Assembly (NCBI RefSeq): GCF_000621505.1
Contig: NZ_JHYD01000001.1
Coordinates: 124,001 to 188,000, forward strand
DNA: 64,000 nt
DNA from: Ruminiclostridium cellobioparum DSM 1351 = ATCC 15832
Lineage (GTDB): Bacteria; Bacillota; Clostridia; Acetivibrionales; DSM-1351
Direction of reading: 5' to 3'
In this document: piece after piece, positions 53,701 through 61,391 of the stretch
How positions within the stretch are numbered: the stretch's first letter is position 1
Layout: every line of letters begins with the position of its first letter
The notes under the pieces: generated by a model
What the model was told of the DNA's origin: nothing
Database searches by the model: none
Seen by the model: only the letters and a program-made list of their open reading frames with translations
Made by a program: the position numbers and the translations under genes

Positions 53701-54714
53701 GAAATCAAGGCCGGTAGCATGATATACAATGTTCCTGCCGCCATGATGGGGATAGATGATATTCTTCTTCAATTTGGCAGTAACATTGAGCTGAAAGATA
53801 TAAAAGTTAAAGTGAAACTATCCGAAGTATCCGGGGAAACGGAAGCCACGATCAGGGAAAATGCCGGCAAAAACAACTACCGGGTGATAACCGGGCCGGT
53901 TGAATTTGAAATAACCTGTACAGCTGGAAGCAAAACAGTAGAGGTTTCCAATTTCAAAGGTTATGTCGAAAGGATGATCGCAATACCGGAAGGTGCTGAT
54001 CCTGCAAGCATCACTACAGGTGTTGTGGCAGGGCAGGATGGGGCATTGTTCCATGTACCTACCACCATAAATGTCATTGACGGAAAATATTATGCAAGGA
54101 TAAACAGCCTTACCAACAGCGCATATCTGCTGATAGAAAACACAAAGTCCTTCAAGGATGTTGAAAAACACTGGGCAAAACAGGCAATAAACGACATGGG
54201 GTCAAGATTGATAGTGTCGGGTACGGAAGATGGCAATTTCAATCCGGGAGGAAGCATAACCAGGGCGGAATTTGCTGCTATAGTTGTGAATGCTCTGGGT
54301 CTCAGGCACACAAGCAGCAGAAATAATTCCTTTACCGACGTACCTGCTCAAGCCTGGTACCACGATGCTGTTTCAATTGCAGCAGCATACGGGCTTATGG
54401 CCGGCAGCGGAAACGGCGAATTCCGGCCGGAAGACAGGATTACCCGCGAGCAGGCCCTGACTGTTATTGCAAAAGCCATGGAAATTACCGGATTGAAGCC
54501 GGAAGCAAATTCTGATGAATACCAAAAGGTTCTTGCAGGTTTTGGTGATTCATCAAAGGTTGCTTCCTGGGCGGTCAAAGGTGCTGCCTCATGTGTGGAT
54601 ACGGGTATTGTTTCGGGAAAGGATGCAGGAATGCTTGCTCCCAAGGCTGACATAACCAGAGCCGAAGCTTGTGTTATTATAAGAAATCTTTTGCAGAAAT
54701 CAAAGTTGATATAG
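47749..54714 (+). CDS. giant S-layer-anchored protein: lamin-tail domains, metallophosphoesterase, FN3, SLH
   Basis: 2321-residue exported protein. Signal peptide 1 to about 31 (cleavage near VAAAQ). Lamin-tail-type domains at about 36-170 (ILITEVYIDD, MEYVEIYNPTDSDINL) and 336-455 (VLMTELKTED, NYIEFFNNS). Beta-rich linkers follow. A calcineurin-like phosphoesterase at about 1107-1330 has all metal motifs: D1118 (SDPQ), D1154 (GDLID), N1188-H1189-D1190 (GNHD), H1271 (AMHRY) and H1305 (GHYFG). Four fibronectin III modules span about 1467-1870. After a unique beta domain come three SLH repeats from 2135, 2195 and 2265, anchoring it to cell-wall polymer. ATG 47749 follows GGAGG. Likely releases phosphate from, or cleaves, an extracellular phosphoester; substrate unknown. 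Confidence 0.9.
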   Translation: MKNILKKIVAGICTVALTFSMFAGSGGVAAAQKAANILITEVYIDDIDRPQWVPTGSAVFDPMEYVEIYNPTDSDINLSRDYKLYHYRKTEDKEYLMPFLEQTGDVIIPANSCAVLWAYYSSKYSSASESQTPTVSDFRSAFGIQESVPVYKIDSSSCKGFYNTYNGSMRIKSSSGSLIYEAAFTPATDSADGKSIEFRAPAEGTVMLVYKQKAVPSPGVVSEEQYTPPMLPNQPVISNISASADYSGEEPFTVSADFTDTKSASLFLKQSEYTGFQQFPMKSTGTGKLGVTVPRTKLWGDNVTWYIEAYNDTKTTRSEEKTSGIQYAYDSSKQPQVLMTELKTEDTDYNYIEFFNNSDHTINFSHYNVFYEYPSGLSYLRWTFATNALYIDPGKTLVVWINDDEKTVAQFNQHYGVALEENKSIIKVNYSGMSPDIERTIKLGNVYEKPVVLGTYHEDEIDDTAKTTTIDYTYNRDNGIRMVKAETKSTPTPGSVKAWQVPAQRVAFDNYGGFEDDGSTMVLRPREAIPQAIDEGIALNVAFDCYDTATGVNTIETYYRFDDEVQYRVKLEKTQRIARQLITSIPASEFLGHKKVTFYIRAYNAYRYYDTPVYSVDISPTVKTESITLNVSDNQVVSGVIPVSAIMLNGDDEINIEIDGQPQSIAPVLHNGAYFSYKSDNLTSYYKNAVTVGGKAVKLLSSWAGVGLKGAHIDSGDFVRKANGDYEVTVTLRAGTEGSPFQEGGTYASFAMSNMALYLPDGTFIYPDNGINYSDKYTIGSSGLSLDVHFTIPEEMLKGRGFQLDTAALAEGRHVIRASAGGSTASASIISDNAGPGVDVGFEDGQKLDQGYVISPAANDGGSGIDSSKTQAVLDGRKISLPYTVSSSDIGNGTHVLNVSFTDMLGQTTQKSVTFVTDITVPDAAVNQVEQESSTSAAISVQVNGGYNAGVTVAFMEGKQFSLQDNNIQVSSGAGDNPVFDGSSGSLSSSSDRELPYQLFQIQTGELKDEDLIEADWKGSSNAPGTLQMYVLNVSENKWEPVASEDQGGIKASFKAKNHIKDGTALLLVQNRSEGSIPSTSGRNTAQSPGNGSNEGSQAWDGTGVPGNYDFSFAWISDPQYYVESWPHHYPEMNQWILDNRDNYNIKYTINTGDLIDEWDREEQWKISDQAQKLFDDAGMPNGVLAGNHDVASGNEEFDSYWKYFGEDRYNKNIYYGGSYRNNLGHYDLISAGGQDFIILYMSWDCYKPEVDWMNEVLAKYPERKAIIAMHRYLKQGGTLDYTGLLVQEQVVAKNPNVFAVINGHYFGAAIKVDGFDDNGDGIKERKVYQICTDYQGAAEGGLQYIKMLYFDLENDKIYMNSYSPYLNDFNYFDNPKLSSYDIGVTASSQDIYELDVDFDTSIKTLETGGLDVGVYTNNLIGKQENMSGTVTQLWEGLSSDTQYWWYANVTNEEGAVLRTPLTSVRTVPGTLEVPVISSVIPGDSHVLIGWNPVSDAEGYKIFSGTVSGIYNTELGTVGSLTNSYDATGLVNGKKYYFAVKAVSGSTEHSYSREVMAQPHASAAGVPEILSADAGDGGVKISWSPVEGAAGYKIYADTIYMSTADVNTTAMITNTTSGAIDIADGGSTSPGAIYLDNVDGAAGGHLIQYVDGATYEYNIQDLTNGTLYYLAVTAVNAYGESPLSNQAMAVPTGIPAPPGGVSAAAGSSEIILTWNSVPEADSYKIYKSETSEVYGTASATVDGTVLSYRASGLTGGKTYYFVIRAVNEHGVSRNSNEISAVTAAVPGAPTGVSATAGNGSATISFTPPEDNGGSPITGYIATSIPGGITATGTGNTIVVTGLNNGTSYRFTVRAVNSAGSGPESAASNVVIPFAASGDNGNTPSTGNSSGSSTSGDTKAPAAEKASVKIYVNGIEGEFASAVTEKTGGQTVTTVTVDDGKLQEITGGLNNGAKITVPFDTGDDTSILVLNAQSIKNMEAKQVVLEIKAGSMIYNVPAAMMGIDDILLQFGSNIELKDIKVKVKLSEVSGETEATIRENAGKNNYRVITGPVEFEITCTAGSKTVEVSNFKGYVERMIAIPEGADPASITTGVVAGQDGALFHVPTTINVIDGKYYARINSLTNSAYLLIENTKSFKDVEKHWAKQAINDMGSRLIVSGTEDGNFNPGGSITRAEFAAIVVNALGLRHTSSRNNSFTDVPAQAWYHDAVSIAAAYGLMAGSGNGEFRPEDRITREQALTVIAKAMEITGLKPEANSDEYQKVLAGFGDSSKVASWAVKGAASCVDTGIVSGKDAGMLAPKADITRAEACVIIRNLLQKSKLI

Positions 54715-54733
54715 ATATAATACTTTAATTAAT

Positions 54734-54782
54734 GGGGAGCTGTCTCAGAACTTATACAATATAAGTTTTTGGGACAGCCCCT
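54734..54782 (+). terminator. long hairpin terminator after the surface protein gene
   Basis: GGGAGCTGTCTCAGAACTTAT pairs with ATAAGTTTTTGGGACAGCCCC (one bulge, a few wobble pairs), small loop at ACAAT. It shares GCTGTCTCAGA with the hairpin at 41564. Confidence 0.65.
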
Positions 54783-54812
54783 ACCATTATGAATATAAAG
54801 GAAGGTTCGGAC

Positions 54813-55646
54813 ATGACAGGCAGCTATGAACAGTATCTGATATTGAGTGACATGGATGGAACTCTCATTGGTTCAAATTTTAAAATATCGCAGAAAAATT
54901 TTAATGCCATAAGATATTTCATTGAGCATGGAGGAATTTTCGGAGTGGCAACCGGCAGAACAAAATACAGTATCAGACCGTATATGGGAGACCTGAAACC
55001 CAATGGCCCGTGCATCCTATACAACGGTGCATTGGTATACGATTTTGAAAAGGACAGGGATATAAAGTCCGAATTTCTGGAAAAACATATGCTTGATGAA
55101 TATGTTGACCACTGTTTAAAAAATTTTGAGAATATGACAGTGGAAATTTTCACTCCTGAAATGATGTACATAGTTTCGTCCGAGGGAAATGTGGATCCCT
55201 CTGTTGAAAGGGAAAAAAAGGTGTTCAGGTATTCCGCATTGGCTGAAGTTTCAGAAATGGACTGGTACAAGGCAATACTCTTCGATACCGGTAAAAATCT
55301 GTTTGAGGCGCAGGCTGCCCTTAAAACTTTTGAACTGGAGGAGAGAGTTGAAAATGTTTTTTCCCAGGATTTTTATCTGGAGCTTTTGAAAAAGAATGTT
55401 TCCAAGGGCATGGCTCTGGAAGGGCTGAAGAAGCTGCCCCGGTTCAGCCAAAAGACCGTTATCGCCGTGGGTGACTACGACAATGATATTGGAATGATAA
55501 AATCGGCTGATGCGGGCATTGCTGTGAGAAATGCAAGGGCTTGTGTCAAGCAGGCGGCAGATATAATAACCGTAAGCAATGATGAGGATGTAATGCAGGA
55601 TATTATTTTTAATATCCTGCCTGCTTTACAGATAAAAAGATATTAA
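54813..55646 (+). CDS. HAD-superfamily (Cof-type) phosphatase
   Basis: 277-residue cytoplasmic hydrolase. Motif I is LSDMDGTL (D13, D15), the cap is of the large alpha/beta C2 type, and motif IV is VGDYDNDIGMIKSADAGIAV. Cof-type enzymes dephosphorylate sugar phosphates or cofactor intermediates such as flavin or pyridoxal precursors. ATG 54813 follows AAGGAAGG; an earlier in-frame ATG at 54789 sits against the terminator and has no ribosome-binding site. Confidence 0.88.
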   Translation: MTGSYEQYLILSDMDGTLIGSNFKISQKNFNAIRYFIEHGGIFGVATGRTKYSIRPYMGDLKPNGPCILYNGALVYDFEKDRDIKSEFLEKHMLDEYVDHCLKNFENMTVEIFTPEMMYIVSSEGNVDPSVEREKKVFRYSALAEVSEMDWYKAILFDTGKNLFEAQAALKTFELEERVENVFSQDFYLELLKKNVSKGMALEGLKKLPRFSQKTVIAVGDYDNDIGMIKSADAGIAVRNARACVKQAADIITVSNDEDVMQDIIFNILPALQIKRY

Positions 55647-55673
55647 GAATACTTTATTCAAAGGGTGATGTAT

Positions 55674-56198
55674 ATGAAAAAAATATTAATGATCACAGCA
55701 GACGGATATGATGATTCCGAAGTACTCTATCCATATTTCAGACTGCTTGAGGAAGGGATCCGGGTGGACACGGCATCATTTGAAAAGGGGTCCGTAAGCG
55801 GGAAATACCATTTTGTAATAAATGCAGACATGAGTTTTGAAGAGATCAATCCCGAAGAATATTCCGGTTTGATGATACCGGGCGGAAAGGCTCCTGAAAA
55901 AATCAGGCAGAATTCAGCCGCTCTTAAGGCAGTCTGCTATTTTATGGAGAAGCAGCTGCCTGTTGCAGCCATTTGCCACGGACAGCAAATTCTGATATCG
56001 GCCCGGGTTTTGAGCGGCAGGAAGTGTACCTGTTATCCCGGCATCAGGGACGACCTTATAAATGCGGGAGGTGTGTATGTTGAACAAAGGGTGGTTGTTG
56101 ACGGCAAACTGGTCACCTCGCGCCGTCCTGAGGATTTGCCCTATTTTATGAGAGAGTTTGTAAGTATGCTGGACGGAAGAGGTGTGTCGCAAAACTAA
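55674..56198 (+). CDS. DJ-1/PfpI-family protein
   Basis: 174-residue class I glutamine-amidotransferase-like protein. ILMITADGYDDSEVLYPYF starts the fold, LMIPGGKAPEKIR is the typical GG loop, and the nucleophile elbow is C101-H102 in AAICHGQQIL, as in PfpI-type proteases/deglycases. AAGGGTGATG precedes ATG 55674. Members have been described as deglycases, chaperones or proteases; which applies here is not evident. Twenty-seven bases after the HAD gene, so probably cotranscribed. Confidence 0.88.
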   Translation: MKKILMITADGYDDSEVLYPYFRLLEEGIRVDTASFEKGSVSGKYHFVINADMSFEEINPEEYSGLMIPGGKAPEKIRQNSAALKAVCYFMEKQLPVAAICHGQQILISARVLSGRKCTCYPGIRDDLINAGGVYVEQRVVVDGKLVTSRRPEDLPYFMREFVSMLDGRGVSQN

Positions 56199-56227
56199 CA
56201 CAATTTAAATAGATGTGAAACACTTAA

Positions 56228-56343
56228 TAGTGCTACATATTAACTTCAAAAATGGATAGCTCACAAAGTACATGACTGAAATTTTACGGCTCATCGCAAG
56301 TATTTACTTTTTATAGAGCTTCTCATTTTTTGAAGTTGCACTA
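56228..56343. repeat. long-range inverted repeat between convergent genes
   Basis: TAGTGC (56228-56233) plus AACTTCAAAAATG (56242-56254) pair with CATTTTTTGAAGTT plus GCACTA (56324-56343). It may act as a loose bidirectional transcript end for the PfpI-like and pflB genes, for which no better terminator is visible. Confidence 0.4.
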
Positions 56344-56409
56344 GCGAACTATTATCAGTGATATATTATTATAATTATATTACTTTGAGGCAGCTCCATG
56401 TTTTAGGCC

Positions 56410-58638
56410 TTATGCCTTTGCATGGAAGGTTCTTGACAGTACCTCCAGCTGCTGGGCTCTCGAGAGCTTAATAAAATGTACGGCATAACCCGAGACCCTG
56501 ACTGTGAGCTGATTGTACTTCATGGGCTCATTCATGGCGGCCTCAAGGGTTGACCGGTCCAGTACGTTTATATTTATGTGATGCCCTCCGTTCAATATAT
56601 AGCCGTCAATAAGTGCCGAAAGATTGCTTGTTTCAGTATTTTCTTCCTTTCCCAATGCTGCCGGGATCACTGAAAGTGTAAGTGATATTCCGTCGCTGCA
56701 GCAGCTGTAAGGTATTTTTGCAACAGAATTAAGCATGGCCAGCATACCTGATCTGTCCCTGTTGTGCATGGGGTTCGCACCCGGGGCAAAGGGCTCTCCT
56801 TTTTTTCTGCCGTCGGGTGTTGAGCCGGTTTTTTTACCATATACGACATTTGAAGTTATGGTCAGCACAGACAGGGTATGCTTTGCATTTCTGTAGGTGG
56901 GGTGGGTTTTCAGGCTGTTGTAGAAGCCTTCTACCACTTCTTTTGCAATGCTGTCCACACGGTCGTCGTCATTTCCGAACTGCGGGTAGTCCTCAGTGAG
57001 CCCGAAATCGGTTATAAGGCCTCTTTCATCCCGGATTATTCTGACCCTGGCATGTTTTATGGCGCTCAAGGAGTCGGCAATGACTGAAAGGCCCGAAATG
57101 CCAAAAGCCATGAGCCTGTTGACATCGGTGTCGTGCAGCGCCATCATCAGTCTTTCATAGGCATACTTATCGTGCATATAGTGAATGGCATTCATGGTAT
57201 TTACATAGAGTCCGGTAAGCCACTGCTGAAGCTTATTGAAATTGTCGAGCACTTTATCATATTCCAGGTAATCCCCTTCGTAAGGGGGAAGTGCCGGAGC
57301 CACCTGTTCGCCGGTGATTTCATCTCTGCCTCCGTTTAATGAAAGCAGCAGAAGCTTGGGGAGATTGCATCTGGCTCCGAAAAATTGCATGTCCTTTCCA
57401 AGGCGCATGGCAGAAACACAGCAGGATATTCCGTAGTCATCCCCGTAAGCAGGTCTCATAAGCTCGTCATTTTCGTATTGTATGGCACTTGTCTTTATGG
57501 ATATTTTGGAACAGTACAGCTTGAAGGATTCTGGCAGCTTTGGAGACCAGAGAATTGTCAGGTTTGGTTCAGGTGCTGCACCAAGATTATTCAGGGTGTG
57601 CAAAAATCTGTAGGAGGTTTTGGTTACCATATGTCTCCTGTCTGTTCCAATACCGCCGATGGACTCGGTCAGCCATACGGGGTCACCGGCAAAAAGCTCA
57701 TTGTATTCCTTGGTTCTCAAATGTCTTATGAATCTGAGTTTTATGACAAACTGGTCTATGAGCTCCTGGGCCTGAATTTCTGTTAATATGCCGTCTTCAA
57801 TATCTTTTTCTATATAGATATCAAAGAACACATTGAGTCTTCCCAGGGAATTTGCCGCGCCGTTGGTTTCCTTCATGGCCCCGAGAAAAGCGAGATAAGT
57901 CCACTGAACTGCTTCAAAGGCGTCCTGTGCGGGGCGCTTAAGGTCAAAGCCATAAGAATTGCCCAGTTCTATCAAGGCCTTAAGTGCTGAGATCTGATCG
58001 TGGATTTCCTCCTTGAGCCGGATTACTTCTTCGGACATTTGCGGCGGCAGGGCCTCAAAGTCCTGCTGCTTTTGAAGCAGCAGCCTGTCGATACCGTAAA
58101 GCGCCACCCGCCTGTAGTCTCCGATAATCCGGCCCCTGCCGTATGTGTCGGGCAGGCCTGTGATGACTCCGCATTTTCTCGCCCTGCGCATTTCTTCGGA
58201 ATAAACGCTGAAAACACCGTCATTGTGTGTTTTGATTTCTTTGCTGAAAATACTTTCTATTTCAGGCGCAGGCGAGATGCCGAACTGTTCGCAGGCCTGC
58301 TTTGACATGCGGTAGCCGGTTTTTGCAATAAAGGCCCTTTTCAGGGGTGAATCTGTCTGAAGACCTTTTATTACCTCAAAGGGTTCATCTATAAAACCGG
58401 GCTTGTGACTTGTAATTCCCGAGATGGTTCCGGAATCGATCTCCAGAACTCCTCCGTTCAAATGTTCTTCAATGAGCAGGCTTTTACAGGTTTCCCACAA
58501 ATGTTTTGTTTTTATGCTTGAACCGGCCAGAAAGCTTTCATCGCCGTCGTAAGGTTTGTAATTTGTTTGAATGAAATTTTGAACGTCGATGGTATTATTC
58601 CATTTGCCGCTTTTAAATTCAGGAAAAGATAGATTCAT
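56410..58638 (-). CDS. pflB: pyruvate formate-lyase
   Basis: 742-residue glycyl-radical enzyme making acetyl-CoA and formate from pyruvate and CoA. The active-site cysteine pair is C406-C407 in [14 protein letters not shown], and the radical glycine is G717 in [10 protein letters not shown] near the C-terminus, followed by [18 protein letters not shown] 58638 follows GGAGG; in-frame codons further upstream to 58701 lie in the leader. It is expressed from a leader containing a ZTP riboswitch. The activating enzyme gene pflA, which usually follows, is not adjacent; downstream lies only a convergent gene. Confidence 0.96.
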   Translation of the reverse strand: MNLSFPEFKSGKWNNTIDVQNFIQTNYKPYDGDESFLAGSSIKTKHLWETCKSLLIEEHLNGGVLEIDSGTISGITSHKPGFIDEPFEVIKGLQTDSPLKRAFIAKTGYRMSKQACEQFGISPAPEIESIFSKEIKTHNDGVFSVYSEEMRRARKCGVITGLPDTYGRGRIIGDYRRVALYGIDRLLLQKQQDFEALPPQMSEEVIRLKEEIHDQISALKALIELGNSYGFDLKRPAQDAFEAVQWTYLAFLGAMKETNGAANSLGRLNVFFDIYIEKDIEDGILTEIQAQELIDQFVIKLRFIRHLRTKEYNELFAGDPVWLTESIGGIGTDRRHMVTKTSYRFLHTLNNLGAAPEPNLTILWSPKLPESFKLYCSKISIKTSAIQYENDELMRPAYGDDYGISCCVSAMRLGKDMQFFGARCNLPKLLLLSLNGGRDEITGEQVAPALPPYEGDYLEYDKVLDNFNKLQQWLTGLYVNTMNAIHYMHDKYAYERLMMALHDTDVNRLMAFGISGLSVIADSLSAIKHARVRIIRDERGLITDFGLTEDYPQFGNDDDRVDSIAKEVVEGFYNSLKTHPTYRNAKHTLSVLTITSNVVYGKKTGSTPDGRKKGEPFAPGANPMHNRDRSGMLAMLNSVAKIPYSCCSDGISLTLSVIPAALGKEENTETSNLSALIDGYILNGGHHININVLDRSTLEAAMNEPMKYNQLTVRVSGYAVHFIKLSRAQQLEVLSRTFHAKA

Positions 58639-58699
58639 AAGTACTGCCTCCCTATATGATTTTTTTGCCAAGGGATTTACTCTGCAATACAAAAGTAGC

Positions 58700-58800
58700 A
58701 AAATAAAAGCCGCCTGGGCATTTTAAGCGCCCAGGCGGCCGGCTTTTAAAAGTCATACTCCCGTGTGGTAATCTCCACTTCCGCCAGTTGCATGACAGTT
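58700..58800 (-). ncRNA. ZTP (pfl motif) riboswitch with overlapping terminator
   Basis: Read on the minus strand: P1 arm GTCAT (58796-58792), the conserved ACTGGCGG, P2 GTGG/CCAC, CACGGGAG, P1 arm ATGAC (58756-58752), an A/T-rich linker, then the conserved P3 half CCGCCTGGGC (58738-58729). Right after it GCCCAGGCGGC (58719-58709) pairs with the P3 half to form an intrinsic terminator ending in TTTTATTTT. Ligand ZMP/ZTP (AICAR nucleotides, a sign of 10-formyl-tetrahydrofolate shortage) should stabilise P3, prevent the terminator and allow pflB transcription, providing formate. The class is known upstream of pfl and one-carbon genes. Confidence 0.9.
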
Positions 58801-58865
58801 TTGAATCAAAATTTAAAATTAATTCTTACATACTAAGTATAAATTAACTTTGATTCAAAAGTCAA
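58799..58865 (-). promoter_or_regulatory. pflB promoter flanked by two palindromic sites
   Basis: On the minus strand TTGACT (58865-58860), 18-base spacer, TATACT (58841-58836). Two TTTGAWTCAAA palindromes lie at 58800-58810 and 58850-58860, their centres exactly 50 bases apart; one touches the -35 and the other lies just after the expected transcription start. They look like a paired operator, possibly for a redox or Crp/Fnr-type regulator. Confidence 0.6.
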
Positions 58866-58983
58866 GTGATATCCCAAAATTCAAGATAAAATTTATGAAA
58901 AAATCTACAAGATATGCTAATATGTTAAAGCAATAAACTATATATTGTGGCTTATTTCAAATGTGAGCGCAGATAAAGCATTG

Positions 58984-59012
58984 TTGACAAGAACATACGT
59001 TTGGTATACTAT
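58984..59012 (+). promoter_or_regulatory. promoter of the HD-domain gene
   Basis: TTGACA (58984-58989), then TACTAT at 59007-59012 with a 17-base spacer, or the better TATACT at 59005-59010 with a 15-base spacer and an upstream TGG. About 80 bases before the start codon. The rest of the 58811-59087 gap contains only the pflB promoter side and AT-rich DNA. Confidence 0.5.
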
Positions 59013-59087
59013 TACCATAGTTATGGAGATGTACAGAATTAATTATATTATTTAAAATAATAAATAAGACATTAACCGGAGGCACAT

Positions 59088-59654
59088 ATGACCGAAATAT
59101 ATAATATTCTTAATTTTATAAAAGATACGGAAGGACTGAAAAATGTAACAAGAACTGCATGGACCTCTGAAGGAAAGCAGGAAAGTGTCGCAGAACATTC
59201 CTGGAGGCTTGCAGTATTCGCACTTTCTCTGGCGGAATGTTTTCCTGAGGCTGATATGGGTAAAGTATTGGGAATGTGCATTATACATGACTTTGGTGAA
59301 ATTTATGAGGGTGACGTGTCGGCAAAGTTTGAAAGCGACCCGGATGGAAAATTGAAAAGAGAGGCAGATGCTGTAAGTACATTGGTAAAGGATCTGCCGC
59401 AAAATCCGAAACAAAGGATTAAAGACCTCTGGAATGAGTACAATACTGCCGTGACTTTAGAAGCAAAACTTGTCAAAGCTCTGGACAAGTTGGAGACAAT
59501 AATTCAGCACAATCAGGGAAGGAATCCCTCTGATTTCGATTATGAATTTAATTTAAACTATGGTAATTCATATATGGGTTTTAATAAAGTTATTAAAAAC
59601 ATCAGGGAACTGGTAGATGAGGAGACAAAGGGAAAATGCAAATCAGGAGGGTAA
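59088..59654 (+). CDS. HD-domain phosphohydrolase, YfbR/5'-nucleotidase-like
   Basis: 188-residue metal-dependent phosphohydrolase. The HD signature is spread as in the family: H37 in VAEHSWR, H67-D68 in CIIHDFGEIYEGD, E71, and a later Asp in KALDKLETIIQH. E. coli YfbR removes phosphate from deoxynucleoside monophosphates; related clostridial proteins are annotated only as HD proteins. GGAGG precedes the ATG. It is followed eight bases later by a HAD hydrolase, suggesting a small nucleotide/phosphate salvage operon. Confidence 0.88.
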   Translation: MTEIYNILNFIKDTEGLKNVTRTAWTSEGKQESVAEHSWRLAVFALSLAECFPEADMGKVLGMCIIHDFGEIYEGDVSAKFESDPDGKLKREADAVSTLVKDLPQNPKQRIKDLWNEYNTAVTLEAKLVKALDKLETIIQHNQGRNPSDFDYEFNLNYGNSYMGFNKVIKNIRELVDEETKGKCKSGG

Positions 59655-59662
59655 ACAATAAT

Positions 59663-60322
59663 ATGAGATACCGTTGTTTGATACTGGACCATGACGATAC
59701 TGTTACTAAAAGTACGCCTGATATCCATTATCCTTCCTTTGTGGAAGCGGTAAGGACTCTGCGGCCGGATATGGAGCCCCCCAGCCTTGAAGAATTTGTT
59801 TCACATTGTTTTAATCCGGGGTTTAATGAATTGTGCAGGGACATTATGAAGTTTACAAAAGAAGAGCAGGAGTGCCAGTATCAAATATGGAGAAGTTATA
59901 CAAAGAGCAGGATACCGGTGTTCTATGAAGGCGTCAAGAAGCTGTTGAAGGAATTTAGGGAGGCCGGAGGCCTTATTTCGGTGGTTTCTCATTCCGAGAG
60001 CCAACAAATCCGGAGGGATTATTTACATAACTGCAATATGGAGCCCGACCTGATTTTCGGCTGGGACATGGAGGAACGCCAGAGAAAACCCAACCCATAT
60101 CCAATATACGAGACTATGAAAAGGTACAATCTGAATGTTAAGGATATACTGGTGGTTGACGATTTAAAACCGGGGTTGGATATGGCCAGAAAATGCAATA
60201 CTGAGTTTGCAGGCGCCGGCTGGTCGCATATTGTTCCTGAGATCAGGGAGTATATGAAAATCCACTCCGACTATTATTTCAATACGGTCCAGGATTTCAC
60301 TAAGTTTTTATTTTTGCATTAA
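59663..60322 (+). CDS. HAD-superfamily hydrolase
   Basis: 219-residue HAD protein of the phosphoglycolate-phosphatase-like group. Motif I is ILDHDDTV (the second Asp present, with His-Asp between), motif II VVSHSESQ, motif III Lys in RKPNPYP and motif IV LVVDDLKPGLDMARK. The cap is helical (C1). The ribosome-binding site AGGAGGG precedes ATG 59663 with long (12-base) spacing. Substrate not evident. Confidence 0.87.
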   Translation: MRYRCLILDHDDTVTKSTPDIHYPSFVEAVRTLRPDMEPPSLEEFVSHCFNPGFNELCRDIMKFTKEEQECQYQIWRSYTKSRIPVFYEGVKKLLKEFREAGGLISVVSHSESQQIRRDYLHNCNMEPDLIFGWDMEERQRKPNPYPIYETMKRYNLNVKDILVVDDLKPGLDMARKCNTEFAGAGWSHIVPEIREYMKIHSDYYFNTVQDFTKFLFLH

Positions 60323-60527
60323 GAGAACTCTGTGAACGTACTTGTAAATTTTTTAATCAGAGAGCTGGAAATTAAAAATTTGGAAGATCACTTGTTATGG
60401 AATATTAAAAGAAGAATGGCAGACACTCAACGTGTAAACGTATATTAATGAACCCTGCAAACATGTGCAACAAAAGTCGGACACCATTATCCTGTTTTTA
60501 TTATTATATTACTCGGAAGGGCATCAA

Positions 60528-61391
60528 ATGGATTGGATTAAGAGCATTAATAATGCATTGGAGTACATAGAAACAAATTTAACTGAAGAAATCGATTACT
60601 CCAAGCTTGCACAAACAGCATGCTGTTCTGAATATCATTTCTCCAGAATGTTTTCCTCTATGGCGGGTATAACACTTTCGGAGTACATCAGACGGAGGCG
60701 GCTTACGGAGGCGGCCTTTGAACTGCAGAAAACCGGTATCCATATAATCGATGTTGCTATCAGGTATAATTATGATTCTGCTGACTCTTTTACCCGTGCG
60801 TTTAAAAAGCTTCATGGAATTAAACCTTCAGAAGCCCGTGAGAAGGGTACCATGCTTAAAGCCTATCCGAGAATGTCCTTTCAATTATCTATAATAGGAG
60901 TAAAAGAAATGGACTACAGAATTGAGAATCTGGATTTTGAACTAAGAATTGCGGGTAAAAAGAAAACTGTAAAAACCCGGATGGCTGCAAGGATAATCCC
61001 TGAACTATGGGGAGAGGCCAAAGAAAATGGATTTCTTCAAACACTGATTGATATGTCCTGGGAAAAGCCGCAGTGTAAAATGGAAGGCATCCTGGGTATC
61101 TGCGGAAAAGATTCCGACATCAGGGATGAAGAGTTTGAGTATTTTATGGGGGCAAGATACCAGGGTGAGGTCCCCGTGGATATGGAAACACTTTTAATTC
61201 CACCGTCAAGCTGGGCTGTTTTTCCGAATGTTATTGATGCCTGGAAACGCATATACTCCGAATGGCTTCCTGCCTCAGGCTACCAACTTGGAAATCTGCC
61301 CTGCATAGAGAATTTTCTTGCACCGGGGCACCAACCTGAAAATGAATTATGGGTACCTGTTATAACCGGATACATGGAGGTGAAAGGGTAA
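60528..61391 (+). CDS. AraC-family regulator with GyrI-like effector domain
   Basis: 287 residues: AraC/XylS helix-turn-helix pair at about 8-107 (AQTACCSEYHFSRMFSSMAG, YNYDSADSFTRAFKKLHGIK) placed N-terminally, then a GyrI-like/Bacterial transcription activator effector-binding domain (about 130-287) starting MDYRIENLDFELRIAGKK and ending LWVPVITGYMEVKG. This Rob/TipAS-like architecture senses small hydrophobic or cationic compounds. ATG 60528 follows GGAAGGG; the frame is open to 60465 without a better start. Transcribed alone; its targets are unknown. Confidence 0.9.
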   Translation: MDWIKSINNALEYIETNLTEEIDYSKLAQTACCSEYHFSRMFSSMAGITLSEYIRRRRLTEAAFELQKTGIHIIDVAIRYNYDSADSFTRAFKKLHGIKPSEAREKGTMLKAYPRMSFQLSIIGVKEMDYRIENLDFELRIAGKKKTVKTRMAARIIPELWGEAKENGFLQTLIDMSWEKPQCKMEGILGICGKDSDIRDEEFEYFMGARYQGEVPVDMETLLIPPSSWAVFPNVIDAWKRIYSEWLPASGYQLGNLPCIENFLAPGHQPENELWVPVITGYMEVKG

